DNA of 64,000 nt from Allosphingosinicella deserti (GCF_003012735.1 NZ_PXYI01000005.1:372001-436000); one strand, 5' to 3'; shown: positions 47,665-56,735, counted from the first letter of the stretch. The notes: generated by a model from the sequence alone, not told the origin. Translations and numbers: made by a program.

Positions 47665-47752
47665 CCCATCGAAGTACCACTTCGATGGGTTGGTCAAAGT
47701 ACCACTTCAATGGGTTCGTCTTGGGCCCCCATCAAAGTACCACTTTGATGGG
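47665..47752. repeat. Tandem hairpins with compensatory base changes
   Basis: CCCATCGAAGT-ACC-ACTTCGATGGG (47665-47689) and CCCATCAAAGT-ACC-ACTTTGATGGG (47728-47752) are two perfect 11-bp hairpins that differ by one matched pair of changes (G to A and C to T). A third, incomplete copy (CAAAGTACCACTTCAATGGG) lies between them. The last hairpin starts 2 bases after the YceI stop. There is no T-run, so classical termination is doubtful. Confidence 0.85.
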
Positions 47753-47754
47753 AT

Positions 47755-48393
47755 TTAAGTTGCCGGGTTGAACTCGCCGCTGATCTTGAGCGCGACCTCG
47801 TCGCCGAGGGCGGGCAGATAGGCGTTGATGCCGAAGTCGCTGCGCTTGATCGTGCCTTCGGCGGAGAAGCCGGCGACCGGCACCTTGGCGACATTCCGGC
47901 CGGCGCCGTTGAAGGTGACGGCGAGTTCGACCGGCCTGGTGACGCCGTGCAGGGTGAGGTTGCCGATGACATGGGCGCTCTTCGCGCCGGTGCGGTGGAC
48001 CGCGGTCGAGACGAAGCGGGCCTGCGGGAATTTGGCGGTCTCGAAGAAGTCGGCGCTGTTCAGATGCGCGTCGAGCTTGGCATCGTTGGTGCTGAGCGAG
48101 GTCGCGTCGATCGTCGCCTCGAGCTTGCTGTTGGCCGGATTGGCGACGTCGAGCTTCAGCTGCGCATCGAAGCGGGTGAATTCGCCATAGTAGGTCGAGA
48201 AGCCGAAATGCGAGATCCCCCAGACGATCTTGGCGTGGCTCTTGTCGAGCTTGTAGTCGCCCGAGGCAACGGCCGGCGCGGCCGCGGCCTGGGCCACCGC
48301 CGGCTGAGCGGCGCTGGCGTTGACCGCCTGGCCGGCGGCGGTGATGCCGAGCACGGACGAGGCGAGGACGAGGGCGAGACTGGTGCGGCGCAT
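47755..48393 (-). CDS. YceI-family periplasmic lipocalin-like protein
   Basis: This 212-residue protein has a signal peptide (about 1-24). The YceI beta-barrel (about 45-212) binds isoprenoid or other long lipids in the periplasm. Family pattern: YKLDKSHAKIVWGISHFGFS, EATIDATSLSTNDAKLDAHL, NLTLHGVTRPVELAVTFNG, and the end LKISGEFNPAT. It is a single-gene unit on the minus strand, 194 bases from the helicase gene. Confidence 0.92.
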   Translation of the reverse strand: MRRTSLALVLASSVLGITAAGQAVNASAAQPAVAQAAAAPAVASGDYKLDKSHAKIVWGISHFGFSTYYGEFTRFDAQLKLDVANPANSKLEATIDATSLSTNDAKLDAHLNSADFFETAKFPQARFVSTAVHRTGAKSAHVIGNLTLHGVTRPVELAVTFNGAGRNVAKVPVAGFSAEGTIKRSDFGINAYLPALGDEVALKISGEFNPAT

Positions 48394-48586
48394 GGGCGTT
48401 CCTTTGTGGGTGCCGCGTGGCTGCGCGGCGTTGTTGCTTTGCGGCGGGATCTAGGGCCGGCGGAGCGGTGCGGGAAGCGGCGGAGACGGAACCTTGGTGT
48501 TGCGGATCTTGCAACGGGGGCGTGTGCGGCGCGATGAGTCTCGCGAAGTCCGACGGGCGGCTGGGCGAAGCCCGCCGCACCGTGAT

Positions 48587-51500
48587 CTATGGCACCCGCA
48601 AGGTGCGCCTTAGGTGGCCGGGTACGGCATTCCTCAAAGCCCAATCTACCGTGATCGGTGCTTCACCTTCCCACCGTTCAAAATCGACCTCGCCGCAGTA
48701 AACGAACGGGGTCGCCTTCGTGCCGCGTTTCTTCGCAGGGCGGACGAACAGGTGGATTGCGTAACCTAGGACCGCTTGGCGAATGATCTGGCCGTGCTTC
48801 GATTGCTGCTCGGTTCGATTCTGGCTTTGCCATCGGAACCGATCGGCGCTTATGAACCCGTCGTCATATTGGTGATCGTCCTGTAGACCCGATTTGTCGA
48901 GCGTGACGAGGAGGAATGCGTTCGTACCCTGCAAGACGAAGCCTTGGTTCCACGAGCCGGTATTGAACGGGAGCCCGAACAAAGGCGGGATCTCCTCGCG
49001 CATATACTCGCGCCAGAGCACCGCGGCGTTCGCGGCAGGCCGGTTCGGAGCCGTCTTGGAAGAGGCAACAAGCGCCTCTTGCTCGCCCTCGTTCGTGGCT
49101 GCTCCTCGAGCAAGATATTCTGCAAGGCGCCAGTCAATTACCTCGTCGATCATGGCGCCAAGCGCGACCTGGAGCGCCGGCGCCTCGGGCGCGCTGGTGC
49201 GGAAGGTGCCTCCATCGTAGCTGAAATAAGATTTGCCCGCCGCCGAGCGGCTTTTCACCCAGGCTTTTACGGGGTGCTGTTCAAGCAGGCGGCGGACCGC
49301 GCGGTCGTCACTCAACCGCGCGCTCACGTCTGCGCGAAACGCAGGATGGTGCTGGGCGAGCTCGGTAAAGCGCTGTTGAAGTCGGTCGATCGACAGTAGC
49401 CCAGGTAGCTTTCCCTCTTGCCGCAGCGCTTGAAGCACAAGCATTTTGTAGCTTCGCGTCATGGGTGTGGTAGCGATCAGATCGAGCAAGTCGCCATAGA
49501 TGGTGAGAGCTTGATCCTCTTCGGGCTTCAGACCGCCCTGGTCCCTGACGAATCGAAACCAGCTGCCGTGGCCGGTCGATCGCGGATTGAAGCCGGCATG
49601 CAGGACATCGATCGCGGTGGGTCTCGCCTCGAAGCGTAGCTCGAAGTCTTGGTAGAAGCTCTCAATCGCATCCCCTCTGCTGGTGGGGCGGAGCAAGTTG
49701 CGCAAGATGTCGAGCGCTTCCAGATCGTATGTTACCTCACAGCCTGGCGGTAAGCTGATTTTGCCACGCGTGATCGCCTCCAATTGGAGCGCAAGCGCGC
49801 GGTCGCCGGGACTGCACTGTAGGAGCGTACGTGCCTTGGTGAGAAAGATCCGGTGATTGCCGATGTAGTCGATCACGCGGAGCCGGTCTTTGCCTTCCGA
49901 TCGGCGCAACCCACGCCCGAATTGCTGCATCCAGATCACCGAGGATTCCGTCGGGCGCAGCATCATGATCGTGTCGACGTTGGGGACGTCGACCCCTTCG
50001 TTGAACATGTCAACGGCGCAGACGACGTCGAGTTCGCCGGCCTCCAAAGCCTCGAGCGAGCTGGCTCGCGGCGCCGAACGCGCGCCGGAGTGAACGGCTA
50101 CCGCACGCAGCCCCTGCTCCACGAAGAAAGATGCCATGAAGTCTGCATGACGCTGCGACACGCAGAATGCGATCGTGCGGCTACCTCCGAGCTTGCGGTA
50201 TTGTTCCAGCGCATTCTGGGCCCGTGCCTGAGTAGCGGCGGCTTGGGTGAGCGCCTCTTCGTCGAACCGCGTTCCGCGCCAGGGGATCTGCGCATAATCT
50301 ATGTCGTCTGGCACGCCAAAGTAGCTGAAGGGCGAGAGCAGCTCTGCTTCAATGCCTTCGAACGCATCGCATTGGAATACCAGATTTTCCTGGCACAGGC
50401 CGAGGAGATCTGCGCCGTCCATCCGGTCCGGGGTCGCGGTGAGACCAAGAAGAAATTTCGGTGAGAAGTGGTCGATCAACTTTCGATAGGTAGCCGCGGC
50501 CGCGTGATGGAACTCGTCGACAACGACATAGTCGAAATGCTCGGGCCGGAAATTCCTCAGATGCGTGACGCGGCCGAGCGTCTGGATGGACGCAAACAGC
50601 ACATCGGCGTTGGTGTCCTTCTGGTCACCGTTGTAGCGGCCCAGTCGTGCTTTCGGGCGACATCTCCGGAAGGTTTCCATCGCCTGATTGAGGATCTCCT
50701 CGCGGTGAGCGACGAACAAGATCCGCCGGAACTCAGGCCTATTCGAGTCAAAGGCGCTAAGCCACGTCTTCCCCAGCCCGGTGGCCAGCACGACCATGCC
50801 GGCCGAATAGCCAGCGCGACGCGTCTCCTCCAACGCCGCCAATGCTCGCTGCTGGATTGGGTGAGGCTGCGGCGCTACGAGATACGGCTCGGCGATCTCG
50901 GCAACACCCATATTTGACGGCAAGGCAGGCTGGCGTCGCGCCTCGTAGCGGTCGATCCAATCGTGGGTGAGAGGTCGCACTTCCGGCTTCGCCAGCAGCA
51001 TCTCGAATCCAGTGAGGATCGTCTCCCAATCCCCGCCCTGATCCGGAGCGTGGGTTCGCAAGTTCCACTCCACTCCCGTTCTGAGCGCGGTTTCGGAGAG
51101 GTTCGAACTCCCGACCAATGCAACGCCGGATTGATCTTGCATGTGGAAGATCCAGGACTTCGGATGAAACCCTGTCGCCTTCGTCTCGAACACGGAGAGG
51201 TGAACGTCCCCCTCCAAATCCATCAGCCGCCGCAGGGCGTCGGGGTCGGTTGCGTCAAGATAGTCGCCGGTGACGAGGCGCAGGCGCCCGCTTCGATCGA
51301 GCAATTCCTGCAGATGAGGCCTCAGTAGACGCACGCCACTTTCGAGGACAAAGGCGACGGCAACGTCGACCGCTTGCGCGTTGTCGATGTGCGGTAGCAA
51401 ATGGCGGATGAGCGCATCGTCAGCGCCGGTGATCAGAGCTCTCGCATGGGGAGTATCAAAAATCGGTGCGGCCGCAGACCTTGGGGCAGCATCAACCGCT

Positions 51501-51907
51501 TCTAGCTCAGGCGTCGGAGTGACCTGGGCGCGAAGATAGTTGCCCTTCTCCGGAATGACGTGACGGACTCCGCCACGGGGATCCTCCATGTCGCCATGGA
51601 CGCGCGGAATGACATGGAGGTGGAAATGCGGCACCGTCTGGCCACCGGCTAAGCCCTCGTTGAAGCCGACGTTGAAGCCGTCGCAACTGTGCTTGCCGCG
51701 AATGATCTCCTGCGCTTTCACGATGGCGCCGACGACCGCCTGCTGCTCTGTGGCGTGGAGTTCCGACCAGGTGGCGACGTGCCTGTGCGGCACGATGAGC
51801 AGGTGGCCTGGAGCAACAGGAAAGCCGTCCCACAACCCCTTCGCCAAGGGCTCGAGAAAGGCGATCCGCTCCTCGGCGGGCAAGCAGAATGGGCAGATCT
51901 CGCTCAG
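48587..51907 (-). CDS. HIT - phospholipase D - DEAD/DEAH helicase - DUF3427 protein
   Basis: This large cytoplasmic protein, with a defense-like architecture, has about 1106 residues. A HIT domain is first (CPFC, then VPHFHLHVIPR with the His triad). A phospholipase D-type nuclease domain follows (FHPKSWIFHM and GSSNLSET, about 240-280), then a superfamily-2 helicase (GLGKTWLS, VVDEFHHAA, GLTATPDRMDG, QQFGRGLRRSEGKDR), and DUF3427 at the end. The start is unclear. CPFC and upstream residues are plainly coding, yet no ATG, GTG or TTG precedes them in frame before a TAA at 51926. The ATG at 51933 reads MINVNRYPR and then stops one base out of frame. I marked the first plausible start (CTG 51907). 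A one-base deletion is likely, real or technical. Confidence 0.85.
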   Translation of the reverse strand: MSEICPFCLPAEERIAFLEPLAKGLWDGFPVAPGHLLIVPHRHVATWSELHATEQQAVVGAIVKAQEIIRGKHSCDGFNVGFNEGLAGGQTVPHFHLHVIPRVHGDMEDPRGGVRHVIPEKGNYLRAQVTPTPELEAVDAAPRSAAAPIFDTPHARALITGADDALIRHLLPHIDNAQAVDVAVAFVLESGVRLLRPHLQELLDRSGRLRLVTGDYLDATDPDALRRLMDLEGDVHLSVFETKATGFHPKSWIFHMQDQSGVALVGSSNLSETALRTGVEWNLRTHAPDQGGDWETILTGFEMLLAKPEVRPLTHDWIDRYEARRQPALPSNMGVAEIAEPYLVAPQPHPIQQRALAALEETRRAGYSAGMVVLATGLGKTWLSAFDSNRPEFRRILFVAHREEILNQAMETFRRCRPKARLGRYNGDQKDTNADVLFASIQTLGRVTHLRNFRPEHFDYVVVDEFHHAAAATYRKLIDHFSPKFLLGLTATPDRMDGADLLGLCQENLVFQCDAFEGIEAELLSPFSYFGVPDDIDYAQIPWRGTRFDEEALTQAAATQARAQNALEQYRKLGGSRTIAFCVSQRHADFMASFFVEQGLRAVAVHSGARSAPRASSLEALEAGELDVVCAVDMFNEGVDVPNVDTIMMLRPTESSVIWMQQFGRGLRRSEGKDRLRVIDYIGNHRIFLTKARTLLQCSPGDRALALQLEAITRGKISLPPGCEVTYDLEALDILRNLLRPTSRGDAIESFYQDFELRFEARPTAIDVLHAGFNPRSTGHGSWFRFVRDQGGLKPEEDQALTIYGDLLDLIATTPMTRSYKMLVLQALRQEGKLPGLLSIDRLQQRFTELAQHHPAFRADVSARLSDDRAVRRLLEQHPVKAWVKSRSAAGKSYFSYDGGTFRTSAPEAPALQVALGAMIDEVIDWRLAEYLARGAATNEGEQEALVASSKTAPNRPAANAAVLWREYMREEIPPLFGLPFNTGSWNQGFVLQGTNAFLLVTLDKSGLQDDHQYDDGFISADRFRWQSQNRTEQQSKHGQIIRQAVLGYAIHLFVRPAKKRGTKATPFVYCGEVDFERWEGEAPITVDWALRNAVPGHLRRTLRVP

Positions 51908-52092
51908 CGAGGATACCGGTTGACGTTAATCATCGGGTTGAACCTAGAGCACGATTGTGCCGCGAGGGAAGTCAGCATCTGCGGCCCGGACCACCGGATG
52001 AAGCTCGCGAACTTTGCAAACGGTGTTAGGCTCGGTTCCAGAAGCCCAGCGAAGTGACGTGCCGTGGCGATAAGAATGGAGGAGCATCCATC

Positions 52093-53000
52093 GTGGCGTT
52101 CGGCGTTTTCATCCACCGATCGGACTCGATCTACGACGACACGCCCGCCGAGCGTTACCAATTCCCCCGCCAGTATCTCAGCCGGGTGCAGGCGAGCGAG
52201 GGCGACTGGATCGTCTATTACGAGCCACGCAAGGTGGCGGGTACGCGCGGCTATTTCGCTGTCGCCAACGTCGAGCGGATCATCCCTGACCCTTCCGCGC
52301 CGGGCATGTACCTCGCGCTGATCGAGCCGGGAACTTATCTCGATTTCGCAACCCCGGTGCCGTTCACGGACGGGAGCGGTGCGCTTGTGGAGGAGGCCTG
52401 CTCAACGAAGCCGGCGCCATTTCCGGCCGGGCGCAGGCGGCGGTGCGTGGCCTCTCGGCCAGCGACTTCACCCGGATCATCGAAGCCGGCCTTGCCGAGC
52501 CGAGCCCCTTGCTGCCGCGCCTCGGCAGCGCAGAGACGGAGTCGGACCAGGCCGTCCGCGAGGATCACGCGCCCTTTGCGTTCGACGAAGCGCGGGAGCG
52601 TGTCGCCATGCTCGTCTCGCGCGTGGTGCGCGACCGCGTGTTCCGCCGCATCGTCCTGCGCGCCTATGATGAGCGCTGCGCGGTCACCGGCCTCAAGCTG
52701 ATCAACGGCGGCGGCCGCGCCGAGGTCGAGGCCGCGCACATCCGCCCGGTCGAGGCGAACGGCCCCGACATCGTCAGCAACGGCCTGGCGCTCTCAGGCA
52801 CGGCACACTGGATGTTTGATCGCGGCCTGATCGGGATCGATGACGATATGCGGATCATTGTCTCACGTCAGGCGAATGATCCGGCGAGCATCCGGGGCGT
52901 GATCAATCCGAGTGAGCGGCTGATCCTGCCGCCCCGGGTCGCGGACCGACCGCATCCGCATTTCGTCACCTGGCATCGGGAGCACTGCTTCAAGCAGTGA
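52093..53000 (+). pseudogene. HNH endonuclease gene with an apparent frameshift
   Basis: Two reading frames together spell one HNH nuclease of about 300 residues. The first frame starts at GTG 52093 after GGAGGAG (AFGVFIHRSDSIYDDTPAER, then YLALIEPGTYLDFATP). The second carries the nuclease core (CAVTGLKLINGGG, EVEAAHIRPVEAN, GTAHWMFDRGL). Around 52390-52396 the frame changes: GTGGAGGAGGCCTGCTC would read ...VEEGLLNEAG if one G were added. Without it the first frame becomes arginine-rich nonsense. So the gene is broken, or one base is missing from the assembly. It is divergent from the helicase gene and probably part of the same island. Confidence 0.82.
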
Positions 53001-53365
53001 CGGTCGCGGAACAATCAAAGGCGCAGGCGAGCGGTCGGATCGCTGTTCCGGTATTGTCCCTCCAGGCTGCCCTACGTTCCGAGGTCCGCTAAGCGGCAAT
53101 CTCGGACATTCACCGGCCCCGCGCTTGACCCCGAAAGCCGCAGTTCGTTCATGCAGAAAGAACGGTCTCCCCCGGTAGGGATCGGCCGGTCCTCTACGTT
53201 AGTTCCGCGCTGATGCCCGACTGCTTCTTCCACCCGATGTCGCGTGGGGAGTGCTGCGCTTCGTCAACCCAGACCGTTCCGCCTCAATACACGCCCGGAG
53301 TGCGACAAGTCTTGTAAGGCGGCGCCGGTGCTGGCATCAATTGCCCGGACGGGGGGAACACTTAG
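53001..53365. other. Gap before the ABC-3C operon
   Basis: These 365 bases contain no gene with acceptable codon use. A strong ribosome site (GGGGGGAACACTTAG) directly precedes the ATG at 53366. No clear terminator or operator is visible. Confidence 0.4.
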
Positions 53366-53554
53366 ATGCCTGATTTCTTGGTTCAGCACTGGAAAGAGAT
53401 CTTGGCGGTCGTCGCTGCGCTCGTGGCGGGCGGCGTGGTCATCAAGTTGATCTCTATTCGCGTGTCCAGTTCTTCGAACAGGGTCGATCAGCGAGGTGCG
53501 AGATCCAGAGGCGACATCGTCGGGCGAGACAACAACCGCAACCGGCGGGGCTGA
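53366..53554 (+). CDS. 62-residue single-TM protein with VGRD motif
   Basis: A short N-terminal segment is followed by one membrane helix (EILAVVAALVAGGVVIKLIS) and a soluble tail with VDQRGARSRGDIVGRDNN. The ending motif (GDIVGRDNN) reappears, as VNQQGASAGRNLVGRDDN, 32 codons later in the next ORF. This ORF ends in TGA at 53552-53554 and the next ORF is in the same frame after GCA CCT, so only one stop codon separates them. It may be a membrane anchor for the ABC-3C effector, or the first part of a readthrough fusion. The ATG at 53366 follows GGGGGG. Confidence 0.65.
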   Translation: MPDFLVQHWKEILAVVAALVAGGVVIKLISIRVSSSSNRVDQRGARSRGDIVGRDNNRNRRG

Positions 53555-53560
53555 GCACCT

Positions 53561-54127
53561 TTGGCGGACTCGAACGACGTCAATCAGCAGGGTGCGAGCG
53601 CGGGCCGCAATCTTGTTGGGCGTGACGACAACTCGGTCAACGTCTGGTTGCCTGGCGACAGTCAGGTGAGCGTGCTCGTCAAGCAGCTCGATCGCGAGAT
53701 CCACGCCGACGAGATCCGCGAGCAATGGATCGACAGCCTGCAGTTCTTCGAGGAGCAGTTCGTCCCGGACGGGATCAGGGGACTTGAGGCCAAGCTCGCC
53801 AGGTGCGGACGGCCCGACAAGGTGAGGCTGGCGCTCCGGCACAAGGAGCTCTTCGTCAAGTTTCTCAACCGCTACTCCCTCTACGGGGCCGCGCAGGAGC
53901 TGCTCGCTCTCTGCCTGCATCGCATCCACGCGGAATTCGAGACCCACGTCCATCCCGCGTGCGGCAGCAGCGATGGCGCCGAGATCGACCGGATTGTGTC
54001 GGAGAAAGTCGTGCAGGCGGTCGTTACTGAGTATGGGCTGGGGACCTTCGCCCTTAATCATGGATTGGTGCTGGGCATGACCTACTGGTTGGCCGACCGC
54101 TGTTACGTACGCTGGCACGCGGCGTGA
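53561..54127 (+). CDS. ABC-3C system effector/C-terminal-domain protein
   Basis: This 188-residue protein starts at TTG 53561 and lacks a good ribosome site, 6 bases after the preceding TGA. The N-terminal VGRD-type motif (GRNLVGRDDN) is followed by a helical domain with IREQWIDSLQFFEEQFVPD, LEAKLARCGRPDKVRLALRH, KELFVKFLNRYSLYGAAQEL, then a conserved-looking end VVQAVVTEYGLGTFALNHG. This matches my memory of the C-terminal domains of ABC three-component systems, where the N-terminal part carries the effector. It overlaps the middle-component gene by 4 bases (GTGA). Confidence 0.72.
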   Translation: MADSNDVNQQGASAGRNLVGRDDNSVNVWLPGDSQVSVLVKQLDREIHADEIREQWIDSLQFFEEQFVPDGIRGLEAKLARCGRPDKVRLALRHKELFVKFLNRYSLYGAAQELLALCLHRIHAEFETHVHPACGSSDGAEIDRIVSEKVVQAVVTEYGLGTFALNHGLVLGMTYWLADRCYVRWHAA

Positions 54128-54633
54128 CGCAGCTCGTCTACCACCCGGCATTCGACCCGTACAACGCGCTGCTCCGCACATGCCGTCTGCTGGACGAGAT
54201 GGCGGACGGTATCGACGTCACCGCTTTACGCGTGCTCGACTTCCTGCTCCTCTTCCCTGAGCATCTGGCTGCCGTGCGCCTATCGCCGGCGCTCAAGGGG
54301 GCCGTGCGCCGGCTGAAGGCGCAACCGCGATTCCCCTATGATCGCCTGCCGACGCCCCGGGCGTTGTTCAGGAGGATGGCGGCGCCTTACGAGGCTGCCG
54401 TGCAGACCCTAGTCTCGCGCGGGCTGGTGGACGTTGACGAGAAGACGGGGGTCATGCGGCTGAACGAAGGCGTGGTGCCGGCCTCGCTCATGTCGCTCAC
54501 CAAGCTGCGGAACGAGGAGGAGGCCGACCTAATGTCGGTGCTGCAGCAGCTCGGCGGCGAGTATTCGGCGTACGGCCCGGGTGGGTTGAAGGACCGCTCC
54601 CATCTCGATGAATTCCTGTATGACGCTGTTTAG
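54124..54633 (+). CDS. ABC-3C middle component
   Basis: This 169-residue protein starts at GTG within the GTGA overlap with the effector gene. It matches the middle components of ABC three-component systems: an opening LVYHPAFDPYNALLRTCRLL, then ALRVLDFLLLFPEHLAAVRL, RFPYDRLPTPRALFRRM, and a winged-helix-like end (AVQTLVSRGLVDVDEKTGVM). The pattern with ILDFYLLFP-type spacing resembles the group called MC5. It likely bridges the ABC ATPase to the effector. It overlaps the ATPase start by 26 bases. Confidence 0.75.
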   Translation: MTQLVYHPAFDPYNALLRTCRLLDEMADGIDVTALRVLDFLLLFPEHLAAVRLSPALKGAVRRLKAQPRFPYDRLPTPRALFRRMAAPYEAAVQTLVSRGLVDVDEKTGVMRLNEGVVPASLMSLTKLRNEEEADLMSVLQQLGGEYSAYGPGGLKDRSHLDEFLYDAV

Positions 54634-56530
54634 GCCGACCCTGGTAATCCGCGAGGTGGCGGTCTACCGGGGCTCGTCGTACGCGTATCGCGCGAGCCTC
54701 CACGACGGCGTGAACATCATCGCCGGCGAGAACAGCTCCGGTAAGAGCACGATCCTCAGCCTGATCGTGTACGGATTGGGAGCGGACATCTCCAACTGGA
54801 GCGAGCAGGCTCAGCTCTGCGACCGGGTCTCGCTGGAGGTGGAGTGCAACGGGAACGTGGCCACCTTCTCGCGCTTGATATCGGCGAAGTCCGGTCAGCC
54901 GATGGAGATTTTTGCCGGGTCGATCGGGCAGGCGGAGAAGGCATCGGTTTCCGAATGGATGCGGTTCCCCTACCGCACGTCCGGCGAGCGGGAGAGCTTT
55001 TCCCAGGCGGTATTCAATCTTCTCGCCCTGCCGGAACTGCAGACCGACACGTCGGGCAAGCTTACCATGCATCAGCTGCTGCGTTTGATGTACTCGGATC
55101 AACTAAGCGCGGTGGACCACATTTTCCGCGACGAAAACTTCGACTCGCCGCAGCTGCGCGAGGCGATCGGACGATTCCTGATGGGTGCCTACGATACCGA
55201 CATCTATGCGAACCAGCTACGCATCCGCGAGCTCGAAAAGGAGTTCGCAGCGGCCGACGCGACCTTGCGGGGGATCTATGCGCTGCTCGCTGACGTCAAC
55301 CACAGCCTAACCCTGGAGTGGGCGGCGGCGGAGCGCCGGAATGTCGAGGAGCAGCTGATCCGGCTTGGAGAGGAGGCGTCTCAGGCGGAGGCGGCGCTCT
55401 ACGAAGAGGACGGCGAGGACGTCGTCTCACTAGAGCCGCAGCGTCGCGCCCTGGACGCCGTGCGCACGGCTCAGAACGAGCTCGCCTCCGTCGACCAGCA
55501 GATTGAGGGGCTGCGGCTCGAACGAGCCGATTCGGAGATCTTCCTCGCCACGCTGACGCGCAAGATCGATGCCCTGCGGGATTCCGCGACCGTTGCCGAG
55601 GCGATCAGCGAGGTCGAGTACAGTTGGTGTCCCGCATGCTTCGCGACGCTGCCGTCGCACGACAACCCCCATACCTGCCGCCTGTGCAAGGCGCCCATGG
55701 ACGAGGAGCGGATGCGCCGCAGGGTCGTTGGACAGCTCAACGAGCTGCTCGTCCAGCAGAAGCAATCGACCAGCGTGCAGGCGGACCGGGACCGCGAGCT
55801 GGCGGAGCTGGACGATAAGCGGGCCGCGGTGTTCGCTCGGTGGAAGGACGCCGCGGCGCGGCTGCGCACGGCCAAGCGCACTCCGCAGAACGAGACTAGG
55901 CAGAGACTCGCGACGCTCAACGAGCAGATGGGCTATCTGCGGCGGGAACTGGAGGAGATCGCGAGGCAGGAGCGCCTGATAGCGAGACTGGACGCGCTAT
56001 CGACCAAAAAGGCGGACCTCACCGCCGAGTTGACGCGGCTGAGGGACATGAACGAGCGTCTGGCCGCGACCCAGCAGGAGAGGCTGTCGAATGCGTACCA
56101 GCGCGTCGAGCGCGAGACGCTCGCCTTGCTGCATCACGACCTACCTCGCCAGGATTCGTTCGAGAAGGCCAAGAGCGTTTCCTTCGACTTTAAGCGCGAC
56201 GCCATTTCCGTGGACGGGCATACCTACTCGTCGGCATCCTCGACAATCTACCTCAAGAACGCTCTGCTCTCCTCTTTTCTTGCCGCGGCGGCCGAGGACC
56301 CCGGCTTCCGGCACTTCCGTCTGCTCATTCTGGACACGATCGAGGACAAGGGCATGGAGCCGGAGCGTAGCCGGAACTTCCAGCGGCTGATTGCCGAACG
56401 GTCGGCCTCGCTGACGGCGCGGCACCAGATCATCTTCGCTACGGCGATGATCAGCCCGGAGCTGGACAACGCCGAATACGTGATCGGTCGGAAGTCGACG
56501 CACGCGGAGCGTACGCTCTTGGTCGGCTGA
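54608..56530 (+). CDS. ABC-3C SMC/RecF-type ABC ATPase
   Basis: This 640-residue SMC-like ATPase has Walker A GENSSGKST (residues 40-48), a long coiled-coil with a two-CxxC zinc-hook-like site at C341, C344, C357 and C360, and a C-terminal half containing an S-rich signature (SSASSTIYLKNALL), Walker B hhhhD with D576 (LLILDTIEDKG), and the switch-His region ARHQIIFATA. The catalytic Glu usually next to the Walker B Asp is replaced by Thr. It is the last gene of the operon and overlaps the middle component. Such ATPases are predicted sensors in nucleic-acid-linked conflict systems. The ATG at 54608 is used; 54620 is possible. Confidence 0.82.
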   Translation: MNSCMTLFRPTLVIREVAVYRGSSYAYRASLHDGVNIIAGENSSGKSTILSLIVYGLGADISNWSEQAQLCDRVSLEVECNGNVATFSRLISAKSGQPMEIFAGSIGQAEKASVSEWMRFPYRTSGERESFSQAVFNLLALPELQTDTSGKLTMHQLLRLMYSDQLSAVDHIFRDENFDSPQLREAIGRFLMGAYDTDIYANQLRIRELEKEFAAADATLRGIYALLADVNHSLTLEWAAAERRNVEEQLIRLGEEASQAEAALYEEDGEDVVSLEPQRRALDAVRTAQNELASVDQQIEGLRLERADSEIFLATLTRKIDALRDSATVAEAISEVEYSWCPACFATLPSHDNPHTCRLCKAPMDEERMRRRVVGQLNELLVQQKQSTSVQADRDRELAELDDKRAAVFARWKDAAARLRTAKRTPQNETRQRLATLNEQMGYLRRELEEIARQERLIARLDALSTKKADLTAELTRLRDMNERLAATQQERLSNAYQRVERETLALLHHDLPRQDSFEKAKSVSFDFKRDAISVDGHTYSSASSTIYLKNALLSSFLAAAAEDPGFRHFRLLILDTIEDKGMEPERSRNFQRLIAERSASLTARHQIIFATAMISPELDNAEYVIGRKSTHAERTLLVG

Positions 56531-56735
56531 ACCCAGATGAATTCGCAGGGCCCGTACTTAGATTCTTGGGCGAGGCGGCCCCGGTGTTGGTGGCAGCCTG
56601 ATATGCGCTGGATGAACGAACGTGCGCTCCTCGAAGTCTCCACGCGTGGCCGAACACCAATTCTTGGTTGTCTCGGCTTGCCCACGTGCATGAAGGAGCG
56701 TCCGCTTCTCGCGCTTGATCACCTGAAAGCTGCTA

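Noticed and set aside
46701-47669. Open frames on both strands in the repeat region
   Set aside because: They span repeat units, lack ribosome sites and have no gene-like codon pattern.
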